A stretch of DNA of 26,922 nt from an uncultured Saprospirales bacterium (lineage in GTDB: Bacteria; Bacteroidota; Bacteroidia; Chitinophagales; Saprospiraceae). The notes under the pieces were generated by a model. That model searched no databases and was not told the DNA's origin. It worked only from the letters and a program-made list of their open reading frames with translations. Where the stretch lies: the NCBI GenBank assembly GCA_937926355.1, contig CALAZP010000225.1, forward strand, positions 1-26,922, written 5' to 3'. The translations under genes and the position numbers were made by a program. Each line of letters begins with the position of its first letter. Within the stretch, counting starts at the first letter, position 1. Shown one piece after another: positions 1-8,700 of this stretch.

Positions 1-284
1 CTTCAGACTCTTCGTTAAAGGCGGATTATTTATTTGAACCTAATAAGGTACAGTTGTTAAACCATCTAGTACCAAGTATACTACAAACTACTTTATATAA
101 GTATCTATTAGACACTCATGCGTCCGAGCATGGAGCAAGAATGACCGCTATGGATGCTGCTACCGAGAATGCTAATGAGTTATTAAGAGAATTGAGAATT
201 TCATACAACAAAGCAAGGCAGGAAGCCATTACTACTGAGATTTTAGAAATTGTGAGTGGCGCTGCAGCTTTAGAAAGTGAGTAA
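1..284 (+). CDS. atpG: ATP synthase F1 gamma subunit, 3' part
   Basis: This is the C-terminal 93 or so residues of the gamma subunit, the central rotor shaft of F1Fo ATP synthase on the cytoplasmic side of the inner membrane. The frame is already open at the left edge (first full codon at base 3), so the gene begins outside the window. The diagnostic stretch SEHGARMTAMDAATENANEL matches the conserved C-terminal helix of the family, followed by the usual arginine-rich NKARQ segment (RISYNKARQEAITTEI) and a final short SGAAAL tail. A TTG at 54 could be read as a start, but the family match continues upstream of it (ADYLFEPNKVQLLNH). A strong terminator follows 25 bases after the stop, so this is probably the last gene of its transcription unit. 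Identity is secure from the motif; only the extent is missing. Confidence 0.93.
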   Translation, partial: SDSSLKADYLFEPNKVQLLNHLVPSILQTTLYKYLLDTHASEHGARMTAMDAATENANELLRELRISYNKARQEAITTEILEIVSGAAALESE

Positions 285-309
285 GAGCAAGTCTTAGGTT
301 AGCAAATAG

Positions 310-347
310 TAACCCTTAAGTACGAAACACTTAAGGGTTATTTTTTT
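310..347 (+). terminator. Intrinsic terminator after atpG
   Basis: A perfect 12-base inverted repeat (TAACCCTTAAGT at 310-321 and its complement at 329-340) encloses a 7-base loop and is followed at once by seven T residues (341-347). This is a textbook rho-independent terminator and separates atpG from the grpE operon. Confidence 0.93.
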
Positions 348-384
348 ATGACAAAATGTCTGATTTGGTAAAATGGCAAAGTAA

Positions 385-413
385 TTGATGATTGGTAAGA
401 CAAATACGGTTTG
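385..413 (+). promoter_or_regulatory. Possible grpE-dnaJ promoter
   Basis: TACGGTTTG (405-413) resembles the Bacteroidota -7 element TAnnTTTG but has one extra base between TA and TTTG. A TTG at 385-387 lies 17 bases upstream, about where the -33 element is expected. The fit is imperfect, so this is only a candidate. No CIRCE-type heat-shock inverted repeat was seen between the terminator and grpE. Confidence 0.22.
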
Positions 414-435
414 TATGCGCAAAATTTAATAAATT

Positions 436-1011
436 ATGGAGAAGGATAAAAAATCTATGGAAAACGAAGGTATGGAAAACCAAAATTCACCAGATGGCGA
501 TGAATCTATGCCAACTGAGGGAGAAAATTTGGAAACCAATAATGAGCCGGTCAGTTTGGAGGAGGAACTCCAAAAGTTAAAGGAAGAAAATGCGGAGTTA
601 AAGGATAAATATTTACGTATTTATGCGGAGTTTGATAATTTTCGGAAGCGAAGCATGAAGGAAAAGATTGAATTTATGCAGACAGCTGCAAGAGACACAA
701 TGTCAGCTTTATTACCTGTTTTAGATGATTTTGACAGAGCAAAAAAAGTAGCTGAGCAACCTGATAGCAAAGAAGTTTTTTCTGAAGGGGTAGCACTAGT
801 TTACCAAAAGCTGTACGTAGTTTTATCGGGTAAAGGATTAAAAAAAATGGAATCAACAGGAGTCGAATTTGATGCAGAATTACATGAAGCAGTAACAGAG
901 GTTCCTGCACCTTCTGAAGATTTAAAAGGTAAAGTGGTAGATACCTTGGAGGAAGGATACCTGTTAAATGATAAGATTATCAGGCATGCCAAAGTGGTAA
1001 CGGGTAAATAA
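436..1011 (+). CDS. grpE: Nucleotide exchange factor GrpE
   Basis: GrpE releases ADP from DnaK and so resets the Hsp70 cycle in the cytoplasm. The 191-residue product has an acidic, probably disordered N-terminus (about 1-45), a long charged helix likely to form the dimer coiled coil (about 45-95, ending near FDNFRKRS), and the C-terminal beta domain with the family signature FDAELHEAVTEV and the closing GYLLNDKIIRHAKVVTG. Length is normal. The start is uncertain within the N-terminus: ATGs at 436, 457 and 472 are all in frame, and AGAAGGA at 440-446 could serve the 457 start. The gene is 6 bases upstream of dnaJ, so the two are surely co-transcribed, as is common for this co-chaperone pair; dnaK is not in the window. 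Confidence 0.95.
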   Translation: MEKDKKSMENEGMENQNSPDGDESMPTEGENLETNNEPVSLEEELQKLKEENAELKDKYLRIYAEFDNFRKRSMKEKIEFMQTAARDTMSALLPVLDDFDRAKKVAEQPDSKEVFSEGVALVYQKLYVVLSGKGLKKMESTGVEFDAELHEAVTEVPAPSEDLKGKVVDTLEEGYLLNDKIIRHAKVVTGK

Positions 1012-1017
1012 AAAATT

Positions 1018-2184
1018 ATGGCAAAAAGAGATTATTACGAAGTATTAGGGGTTGGGAAGTCCGCTGAGCAAACAGAAATTAAGAAGGCTTATAGGAAGCT
1101 GGCAATTAAGTATCATCCCGATAAAAATCCCGGAGATTCCAAGGCCGAAGAAATGTTTAAAGAGGCTGCAGAAGCTTATGAAATATTAAGTGATGCAGAT
1201 AAGAGGGCAAGGTATGACCGTTATGGGCATGCCGGTGTTGAAAATGGAGGTGCTGGTCGAGGAGGCTTTTCAGGAGGGGGTATGACTATGGAGGATATTT
1301 TCCAGCAGTTTGGCGATATTTTTGGAGATTCAGGAAGTCCTTTTGAATCATTTTTTGGCGGTGGCGGTCGCGGACAGGGTAGAGGCAGAGGACAACAGGG
1401 ATCCAACTTAAGAATTAAGGTGAGTCTGACCCTAGAGGAAATTTCAAAAGGGGTAACCAAGCGAATCAAGGTTAAAAAACAGATAGCTTGTGATGCTTGC
1501 AGTGGTTCTGGCGCCAAGGATAGTGGCTCAGTTCAGACGTGCAGTACTTGTAGAGGAGCTGGTTATGTCAGGCAAGTAAAGAGTACTTTTTTAGGCCAAA
1601 TGCAAACTACCGTAACATGCCCGAGTTGTAACGGTTCGGGGCAAACAGTAACGGCTAGTTGTGCGAAGTGTAAGGGTGATGGAAGAATGTATGGAGAGGA
1701 AATGATTGAAATAGAAATTCCTGCTGGAGTGGAAGAAGGAATGCAATTATCTATGCGAGGAAATGGAAATTCAGGAATGAAGGGGGGTGCTTCTGGAGAT
1801 CTGATTATAAATATTGAGGAAAAAGAGCATGAATTTTTTCAAAGGGATGGAAGTAATATCATTTTTGAGTTATACTTAAATTTTGCTGATGCTGCTTTGG
1901 GAACCTCTGTAGAAGTTCCCGTATTAGATGGAAAGGTAAAAATTAAAATTCCTTCTGGCACTCAATCTGGAAAAATTTTCAGACTTAAAGAAAAGGGTCT
2001 TCCATCAGTCCAGAGTTATGGTAGAGGAGATCAATTGATTCACGTTAATGTGTGGACGCCTAAAAAATTAAATGAAGATGAAAAGGTGTTGCTAGAGCAA
2101 ATGAGGGTTATGGAAAACTTCAAGCCTGACCCCGGAAAGGGAGAGAAGGGATTTTTTGAAAAGATGAAGGATTACTTTAAGTAA
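1018..2184 (+). CDS. dnaJ: Chaperone DnaJ (type I Hsp40)
   Basis: DnaJ delivers unfolded clients to DnaK and stimulates its ATPase. All domains of a class I protein are present in its 388 residues: the J domain (about 4-70) with the essential HPD at 33-35, a Gly/Phe-rich linker (about 75-130), a zinc-finger domain with four CxxCxGxG repeats beginning with CDAC at 158-161 and ending with CAKC at 215-218, and a C-terminal substrate-binding region. Nothing is missing or unusual. It sits 6 bases after grpE. Its TAA stop shares one base with the ATG of the next gene, suggesting translational coupling to the gldH-like lipoprotein. Confidence 0.97.
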   Translation: MAKRDYYEVLGVGKSAEQTEIKKAYRKLAIKYHPDKNPGDSKAEEMFKEAAEAYEILSDADKRARYDRYGHAGVENGGAGRGGFSGGGMTMEDIFQQFGDIFGDSGSPFESFFGGGGRGQGRGRGQQGSNLRIKVSLTLEEISKGVTKRIKVKKQIACDACSGSGAKDSGSVQTCSTCRGAGYVRQVKSTFLGQMQTTVTCPSCNGSGQTVTASCAKCKGDGRMYGEEMIEIEIPAGVEEGMQLSMRGNGNSGMKGGASGDLIINIEEKEHEFFQRDGSNIIFELYLNFADAALGTSVEVPVLDGKVKIKIPSGTQSGKIFRLKEKGLPSVQSYGRGDQLIHVNVWTPKKLNEDEKVLLEQMRVMENFKPDPGKGEKGFFEKMKDYFK

Positions 2185-2660
2185 TGAATAGTACAAGGGT
2201 TTATTACATTGGCTTAGTCTTCTGTGTCGCCATAATTGGTGTACTAGGATGTACTTTTGAAAGAGTAATTGAACCTTTTCCAAAAAAAAATTTGGCAGCG
2301 GGTTGGTCTTATTCTGACACTTTAGTGTTTACCAATATCAATTGGAAAGAAAACGAAAATTTAAAGTTAAGAATATCTATTTCTGATACTTTTGGGTTTG
2401 AGAATATCTATTTAAAGGGAAGTTTTTGGCAAACAAGAGATACTGTTGTGTCTAAGGTTTTTTCAATTCAATTGGCGGATAAATTTGGTAATTGGCTAGG
2501 GAAGTGTCCATCTTCAATATGTACATTGGATTATGATTTGACCCAAGCAAGTATTCTACCTGAGCAGGATAAATTATCCATTTCTATAAGCCAATGGACT
2601 AGAGATTCTATATTAACAGGGGTTTCTGGCTTACAATTGGTTTGTTCCAAAAAAGATTAA
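2184..2660 (+). CDS. gldH: GldH-like gliding-motility lipoprotein
   Basis: A 158-residue predicted lipoprotein. The N-terminus has a hydrophobic stretch (about 6-22) ending in VLG-Cys23, a plausible signal peptidase II site. The mature part is a small beta-rich domain with features remembered from the GldH family: an early W-S-Y-S-D-T-L-x-F motif, a central FSIQLADKFGNWLG, and a late SQWTRDSILTGVSGLQL. In Flavobacterium, GldH is one of the lipoproteins needed for gliding and linked to T9SS function. The assignment rests on motif recall, not on a profile search; an unrelated small lipoprotein is possible. The start overlaps the dnaJ stop (ATG at 2184-2186), so it is the third gene of the grpE-dnaJ operon. 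Its stop codon overlaps that of convergent carB. Whether the host glides cannot be told. Confidence 0.62.
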   Translation: MNSTRVYYIGLVFCVAIIGVLGCTFERVIEPFPKKNLAAGWSYSDTLVFTNINWKENENLKLRISISDTFGFENIYLKGSFWQTRDTVVSKVFSIQLADKFGNWLGKCPSSICTLDYDLTQASILPEQDKLSISISQWTRDSILTGVSGLQLVCSKKD

Positions 2661-5488
2661 CGAGACAGATACATATACCTTTTGCTGTCTAGTTCTCGGA
2701 AAAAAGGATCGGTCAAGTCCTTAATGAACTGGATGGCTTCCCCTGTTGATTTCATTTCAGGCCCTAAATTTTTGTCTACGTTAGGAAATTTATTGAAAGA
2801 AAAAACGGGGACTTTGATGGCATAACCACTTGGTTGTGGCTTGATATCGAAATCCTTCAGTTTGTTTGTCCCTAACATTATTTTAGTTGCAATTTGTAAA
2901 TAAGGAACCTTGTATGCCTTTGCAATGAATGGAGTGGTTCTTGAGGCCCTTGGATTGGCTTCAATGACATAGACTTTCTCCACATCTCCAATTTTTTTTA
3001 TGGCAAATTGAATATTTATTAGGCCCTTAATTTTCAAAGCTTTAGCCAATTTGTGTGCATAATCAACCATGGTGTTAACGGCTTCTACGGAAAGGCTATA
3101 AGTTGGTAAAACGGCTGCACTGTCTCCTGAGTGAATTCCTGCAGGTTCGATGTGTTCCATTATTCCCATAATATGAACTTCATCCCCATCGCAGATGGCA
3201 TCTATTTCCGCTTCTTTTGCTCGGTCTAAAAATTGATCGATTAAAACTTTATTATCTGGCAAATGCTTGAATATGCTTAAAACTTGTTTTTCTAATTCCT
3301 GATCATTGATGACAATTCTCATTTGTTGTCCACCTAACACATATGAGGGTCTAACTAAAACGGGATAGCCTACTTCTTTGGCAATTTGCAGCGCTAAATC
3401 GGTTGTTTCTGCAACTCCATATCTTGGATAAGGGATATCAAGTGATTTTAACAAATCGGAAAAAGCTCCTCTATCTTCTGCCAAATCCATGGAAGGAAAT
3501 TCTGTACCAATTATTTTAATTCCTTTGTTGTAAAAAGTCTCTGCTAATTTCAAGGCAGTTTGACCTCCTAATTGTACTATGATTCCATCCGGTTTTTCTA
3601 GATTTATAATTTCTTCCAGATGTTCCCAAAAAACCGGTTCGAAGTACAATTTATCAGCGATATCAAAATCGGTAGAGACGGTTTCAGGGTTACAATTAAT
3701 CATGATAGCTTCATAACCAACATCTTTAATGGCTAGTATTCCATGGACACAACAATAGTCAAATTCTATACCTTGTCCAATTCTGTTGGGGCCAGAACCA
3801 AGGACTATAATTTTCTTCTTATTTGAGGTGGAAATGCTCTCATTTTCGGATTCGAAGCTAGAGTAAAAATAGGGTGTTTGGGCTTCAAACTCTGCAGCGC
3901 AGGTATCCACCATTTTATAGGTTCTTCGGATTCCTAAATCATGCCTTCTTTGAGCAATTTCATCTTCTGTGGTTCTCAAAATCCACCCTATTTGGCCATC
4001 TGAATATCCGGCCTGCTTAAGTTCCTTGAAAAATTCTAGAGGAACGGCATCAATGGTTTTGAAGGATTTGAGTTTGTTTTCAAGAGCAACTAATTCCTTT
4101 ATTTGCCGTATAAACCAAGGATCAATTTTTGTTAGTTTTTGAATGGTTTTCTCAGGAACGCCGAGTGCTAAAGCATCTTTTAGTCTAAAAATCCGATCAT
4201 CACTTGGTGTTTCTAGTCTTGCTAAAATATCAGCTGTTTGTATCCACTCTTTATTATCTGCGCCTAATCCTTGCCTGTTATTTTCTAGGGATTGACAGGC
4301 TTTCTGAAGGGCTTCTTTAAAGGTTCTTCCTATCCCCATTACTTCCCCTACAGATTTCATTTGTAAACCGAGGCTGTTATCTGAACCGGGAAATTTATCG
4401 AAATTCCAACGAGGCATTTTTACAATAACGTAATCCAGGGTAGGCTCAAAAAAAGCAGAGGTGTTTTTGGTGATTTGATTTTTTAGTTCATCTAATGTGT
4501 AACCTATGGCGAGTTTTGCAGCTATTTTGGCGATTGGGTACCCGGTTGCTTTACTTGCCAAGGCGGAAGAACGAGATACCCGAGGATTTATTTCTATGAC
4601 TATCAAATGTTCATCCTCTGGATTAATGGAGAATTGGATATTACATCCGCCAGCAAAATTGCCCAATGAGCGCATTGCCAAGATAGCTTGATCCCTCATT
4701 TCTTGATAAGCGGTATCTGAAAGGGTCATTGCAGGAGCAACGGTAATACTATCTCCTGTATGAATACCCATCGGGTCTAAGTTTTCAACCGTACAAATAA
4801 TGACTACATTATCTGCTTGGTCTCTAAGTAGTTCTAGTTCAAATTCTTTCCATCCCAATACAGCTTTCTCGACCAAGACCTCATGAGTTGGAGACATATT
4901 CAATCCGTTGCGAAGGGCGGAGTCAAAATCATCTTCTTTATGGACGAAAGCGCCACCAGAACCACCTAAGGTATATGATGGTCTAATCACCAACGGAAAA
5001 CCGATTTTTTGCGCAGCTTCTTTTCCCTCTAAAAAGGAATTGGCGATATAAGAAGGGGCCACACTTAGGCCTATGTTGATCATGTGCTGTCGGAAGGCCT
5101 CCCGATTTTCTGTGAGTTCAATAGCGTTGAGATCAACGCCAATCAAGCGAACATTATATTTTTCCCAAACGCCTAGTTTACCTGCTTCAATAGCGAGATT
5201 TAGTGCGGTTTGCCCTCCCATAGTAGGGAGTACGGCGTCAATTTTTCGCAATTCCAAAACCTCTATTATGCTTTCTACGGTGAGTGGTAGGAGATGGACG
5301 TGATCAGCAGTGACCGGATCAGTCATTATAGTTGCTGGGTTGCTGTTGATTAATGTAACTTCTATGCCTTCCTCTCGAAGAGACCTTGCTGCTTGGGAGC
5401 CAGAATAGTCAAATTCACATGCTTGGCCAATAACAATGGGGCCACTTCCTATAATTAAAACTGATTTTATGGATTTGTCTTTAGGCAT
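2657..5488 (-). CDS. carB: Carbamoyl-phosphate synthase large subunit, short form
   Basis: CarB makes carbamoyl phosphate from bicarbonate, ammonia (from the CarA glutaminase) and two ATP, for arginine and pyrimidine synthesis. The 943-residue protein has the two homologous halves: the first starts with LIIGSGPIVIGQACEFDYSG and holds ATP-grasp motifs such as RPSYTLGGSGG and VIEINPRVSRSSALASKATG; the second starts near residue 557 (VLGSGPNRIGQGIEFDY) with RPSYVLGGQQM and VIEANPRASRTTPFIAKA. The protein stops soon after GPEMKSTGEA, so the roughly 130-residue C-terminal MGS-like regulatory domain of the 1073-residue E. coli enzyme is absent. There is no frameshift or leftover MGS sequence downstream, since gldH abuts it. 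Short CarB forms are, as far as I recall, normal in part of the Bacteroidota. carA is not adjacent. A TAnnTTTG element lies 26-33 bases upstream of the start. Confidence 0.96.
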   Translation of the reverse strand: MPKDKSIKSVLIIGSGPIVIGQACEFDYSGSQAARSLREEGIEVTLINSNPATIMTDPVTADHVHLLPLTVESIIEVLELRKIDAVLPTMGGQTALNLAIEAGKLGVWEKYNVRLIGVDLNAIELTENREAFRQHMINIGLSVAPSYIANSFLEGKEAAQKIGFPLVIRPSYTLGGSGGAFVHKEDDFDSALRNGLNMSPTHEVLVEKAVLGWKEFELELLRDQADNVVIICTVENLDPMGIHTGDSITVAPAMTLSDTAYQEMRDQAILAMRSLGNFAGGCNIQFSINPEDEHLIVIEINPRVSRSSALASKATGYPIAKIAAKLAIGYTLDELKNQITKNTSAFFEPTLDYVIVKMPRWNFDKFPGSDNSLGLQMKSVGEVMGIGRTFKEALQKACQSLENNRQGLGADNKEWIQTADILARLETPSDDRIFRLKDALALGVPEKTIQKLTKIDPWFIRQIKELVALENKLKSFKTIDAVPLEFFKELKQAGYSDGQIGWILRTTEDEIAQRRHDLGIRRTYKMVDTCAAEFEAQTPYFYSSFESENESISTSNKKKIIVLGSGPNRIGQGIEFDYCCVHGILAIKDVGYEAIMINCNPETVSTDFDIADKLYFEPVFWEHLEEIINLEKPDGIIVQLGGQTALKLAETFYNKGIKIIGTEFPSMDLAEDRGAFSDLLKSLDIPYPRYGVAETTDLALQIAKEVGYPVLVRPSYVLGGQQMRIVINDQELEKQVLSIFKHLPDNKVLIDQFLDRAKEAEIDAICDGDEVHIMGIMEHIEPAGIHSGDSAAVLPTYSLSVEAVNTMVDYAHKLAKALKIKGLINIQFAIKKIGDVEKVYVIEANPRASRTTPFIAKAYKVPYLQIATKIMLGTNKLKDFDIKPQPSGYAIKVPVFSFNKFPNVDKNLGPEMKSTGEAIQFIKDLTDPFFRELDSKRYMYLSR

Positions 5489-5513
5489 TTATTTGTTTTT
5501 TTCGCACCGGTGA

Positions 5514-5521
5514 CAAAGATA
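5514..5521 (-). promoter_or_regulatory. Candidate -7 promoter element of carB
   Basis: On the minus strand this reads TATCTTTG, an exact match to the Bacteroidota -7 consensus TAnnTTTG. Initiation about 7 bases downstream would leave a leader of roughly 20 bases before the carB ATG at 5488. A convincing -33 TTTG is not visible at the expected distance, so confidence is moderate. Confidence 0.45.
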
Positions 5522-5729
5522 CTTTAGGAGGAGTAAAAAAAGGTATATTTTCGGTAAAAGAAGTAGTTTCTGATCATTCAAGTTATTAGAAAGTGATTAT
5601 AATTCACACAGGATATCTATTCAATTAAACTAGAATGAAAAATAAGACCGGTATAGAATATTAGGTTTAATAATGTAGTATCTTGTGCCCATAACCTCGT
5701 TTTTCAGAGGAAACAATAGTTTTTGAATT

Positions 5730-8700
5730 ATGAATTTGAGGATAACTTTATTAATGGTTTTTATAGGATTTGCTGAGATTTTGCTTGGGCAAACTTCTCT
5801 TTTAGGTTCTGTTAGTAATGGAGAGGACAAAGAACCGGTAGCTTTTGCCAATGTGGTGGTTTATAAAAATGGAGTTTTAATTACGGGAGCCGATACTGAT
5901 TTAGATGGCTTTTATAGTTTTCCGACATTGGATCCTGGGACCTACGATGTGGAGGTCAGTTATATTGGATTAGCTACCCAGCGGATTAAAGGGGTTCAAG
6001 TATTAGCCGGAAAATCAAATAAGTTAGACATTATTATGGAATCTGATGGGGGGTTGGTTTTAGAAGAAGTTATAGTAAAAGAGTATAAAGTTCCATTAAT
6101 TGAGCAGGATAATACCACATCAGGATCCGTTTTGACAGGAGATCAGATAAGGACATTACCTACTCGTAACATTAATGCTTTGGCAGCTACTTCAGCTGGT
6201 CTTGCTTCTTCTGATGAAGGGGAAGCATTGAATGTAAGAGGGTCGAGATCTAATGCCACCGATTATTATGTTGATGGAATAAGAGTTAGAGGTTCTCTGA
6301 TTCCTGAATCTGAAATCGACCAAATGCAAGTGATAACTGGTGGAATAGAGGCTCAATATGGAGATGTTACCGGAGGAATTATTTCTATCACCACGAAGGG
6401 CCCTTCGTCCTCATTTTCAGGAAGTGTTGAGGTGGAGTCTTCCAGCCCTTTTGATGCTTATGATAACAACTTGGTAGGGTTCAATCTCAGTGGACCCATT
6501 CTTAAAAATAGCAATGGCAACTCCCTCATAGGATTTAGAATGGCAGGAAGATATAGCCAATTAGGAGATGACGATCCACCTGCCACTGATATTTTTAGAA
6601 TAAAGGAAGCTCAATTACTTGAATTGGAGAACAACCCAATTTTGACAAGGAGAGGAAGCCCATACGTAGCTGCGGATTTTCTTAAGGAAGAAGATGTTGA
6701 TATTTTGTCCTACAAACCTTTTGAGAGTTCTGCAAGAGCTGATATTACAGCAAAAATCGACGCGAGAATCTCTGAACAAATTGACGTTTCAATTACTGGA
6801 GCTTATAGAAATTCTAAAAACCAATTTACCCCTGGAGGTTGGAGGGTGTTAAATAGTCATAATAATCCATACAGTTATAATACTTCGTATCGAGCAAATT
6901 TTAGATTTAGGCATCGGTTCAATCAAAACCAGGGCAGGGGTTCTTTTAAAAACGTTTCCTATGTTTTACAAGCTGGAGTTGAAAGAACCATGGGAGAAAT
7001 TTCGGACCCAAGGCATGGGTCTAATTATTTTGATTATGGTTTTGTAGGAAATTTTGATATCGATTGGATTCCTACTTTTGTTCAGGTATTTAATCCTGAA
7101 ACACAACTTTTAGAATTAATTCATACCGATTATCGGCAAGTTTTGCGCAGTTATACACCCGGAGACAGAAACCCTGTTTTGGCTAACTATAACAAAGCCA
7201 TGGAAATCAATTTTGAGGAAGGGTTGAATGGGAGTGTTACGGATTATTTAATTACCAATTTAGCTGGTACAGGCAGCTTGCTGTCGAGGGATAATTTTTA
7301 TGCACCGAATGGAACCATTTCTGGAATTTTTACTAATTCTTGGGGATTTCATTCTAATGTGGGTACCGTTTATAATTTGTATTCTCAGACAGAGAACAAT
7401 ACCTATACCTTCAGCGGATCTTTGAATTTTGATTGGGTACCACAAAAATCTGATTTTGGAAGGCATAATATTCAGATTGGATTTTGGTATGAGCAAAGAG
7501 TAGATAGAAGCTATAATGTAGCTCCTAGGTCTTTATGGGATATTGCTAGGCAGCAAGCCAATAATCACATACAGGGAATAGCAGCTAATCCAGATACCGT
7601 TGGTTATTCGGATATTGGAACTTTCGCTAATACTCCTTTATTGGGATTAGATATTGTGACATCTGGAGACAATAAATTCTATCAATCCATAAGGGAGGTT
7701 ACGGGTCAGTCTTTAGATCAATATGTTAATGTAGATGGATTGAGTCCAGAGGACATGGAATTGTCCATGTTTTCTGCAAAAGAATTAAACGACCAGGGAG
7801 TTTTGGGTTATTTCGGCCACGATTACTTAGGAGGCTATTTTGATGGGCAATTTGAAGATTTTTTTTCGGCGGTAGATGCTGAAGGTGTAAGAACTTTTCC
7901 TGTTGCGCCCAACAGACCTATATATCAAGCGGTGTATTTACAAGATAAATTTACTTTTAGGGATATCATTTTCAGGCTGGGGTTAAGAGTTGATCGTTAC
8001 GATGCCAACACGAGAGTGTTGAAAGATAATTACTCGTTATACCAAATCATGGGAGCTGGGGAGTTTCATGAAAGATTCGGGGGTATAAGACCAGGAAATA
8101 TTGGAGACGAGTATAAGGTGTATTTAGATGAAGCTGGGAACAATGTTACTGCTTATAGAGACCAAGATCAGTGGTATGCAGCTAATGGAACTCCAGTCAA
8201 TAGTCCGACGAATTTATTTTCCGGTGGATTAGTTTTTCCAAGATATCAAGATGATCGGGTTCAAGACAATCCTAATTTCATCAAAAGCAAAGATTTTGAT
8301 CCATCGGTATCTTTTGAGGATTACGAAGCTCAAATTAATTGGATGCCAAGACTGGCTTTTTCTTTTCCAATTTCTGATGTGGCTAATTTTTTTGCTCACT
8401 ATGATATTTTGGTTCAAAGGCCTGCTTCAAATACTTTAGCGACAGCGAGGGATTATTTTTATTTTACTGATGAAGCGGGAAACATTAAAAACAACCCTAA
8501 CTTGAAGCCAGAGCGCACCATTGATTACGAGGTTGGTTTCCAACAAAGGTTATCCTTATCATCGGCCCTTAAAATTGCGGCGTATTACAAGGAAATGAGA
8601 GATATGATCCAGGTGAGGACTTTTTTTCCAGTTCCCATAGTCAATCAATATACCACTTATGATAATTTGGATTTCGGCACTGTAAAAGGATTTTCTTTTC

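Noticed and set aside
54..284. Independent small protein starting at the TTG at 54
   Set aside because: The ATP synthase gamma match continues upstream in the same frame to the window edge, so this is the tail of atpG.
5593..5607. CRP/FNR-like palindrome GTGA-7-TCAC in the carB/TonB-receptor gap
   Set aside because: The spacer is 7 rather than 6 bases, the core is AT-only, and no promoter is clearly placed next to it; chance is likely.
5730..5750. Promoter for the TonB-receptor operon at 5560-5729
   Set aside because: Only partial matches (TAGGTTTA near 5661, TAGTTTTTG near 5718) were found; none is good enough to report as a feature.
7260..7496. Minus-strand open frame inside the TonB-receptor gene
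   Set aside because: Its product resembles no family and the opposite strand encodes well-supported receptor sequence; the same applies to other antisense frames, such as those at 674-910, 1221-1517, 13364-13588 and 24667-24921.
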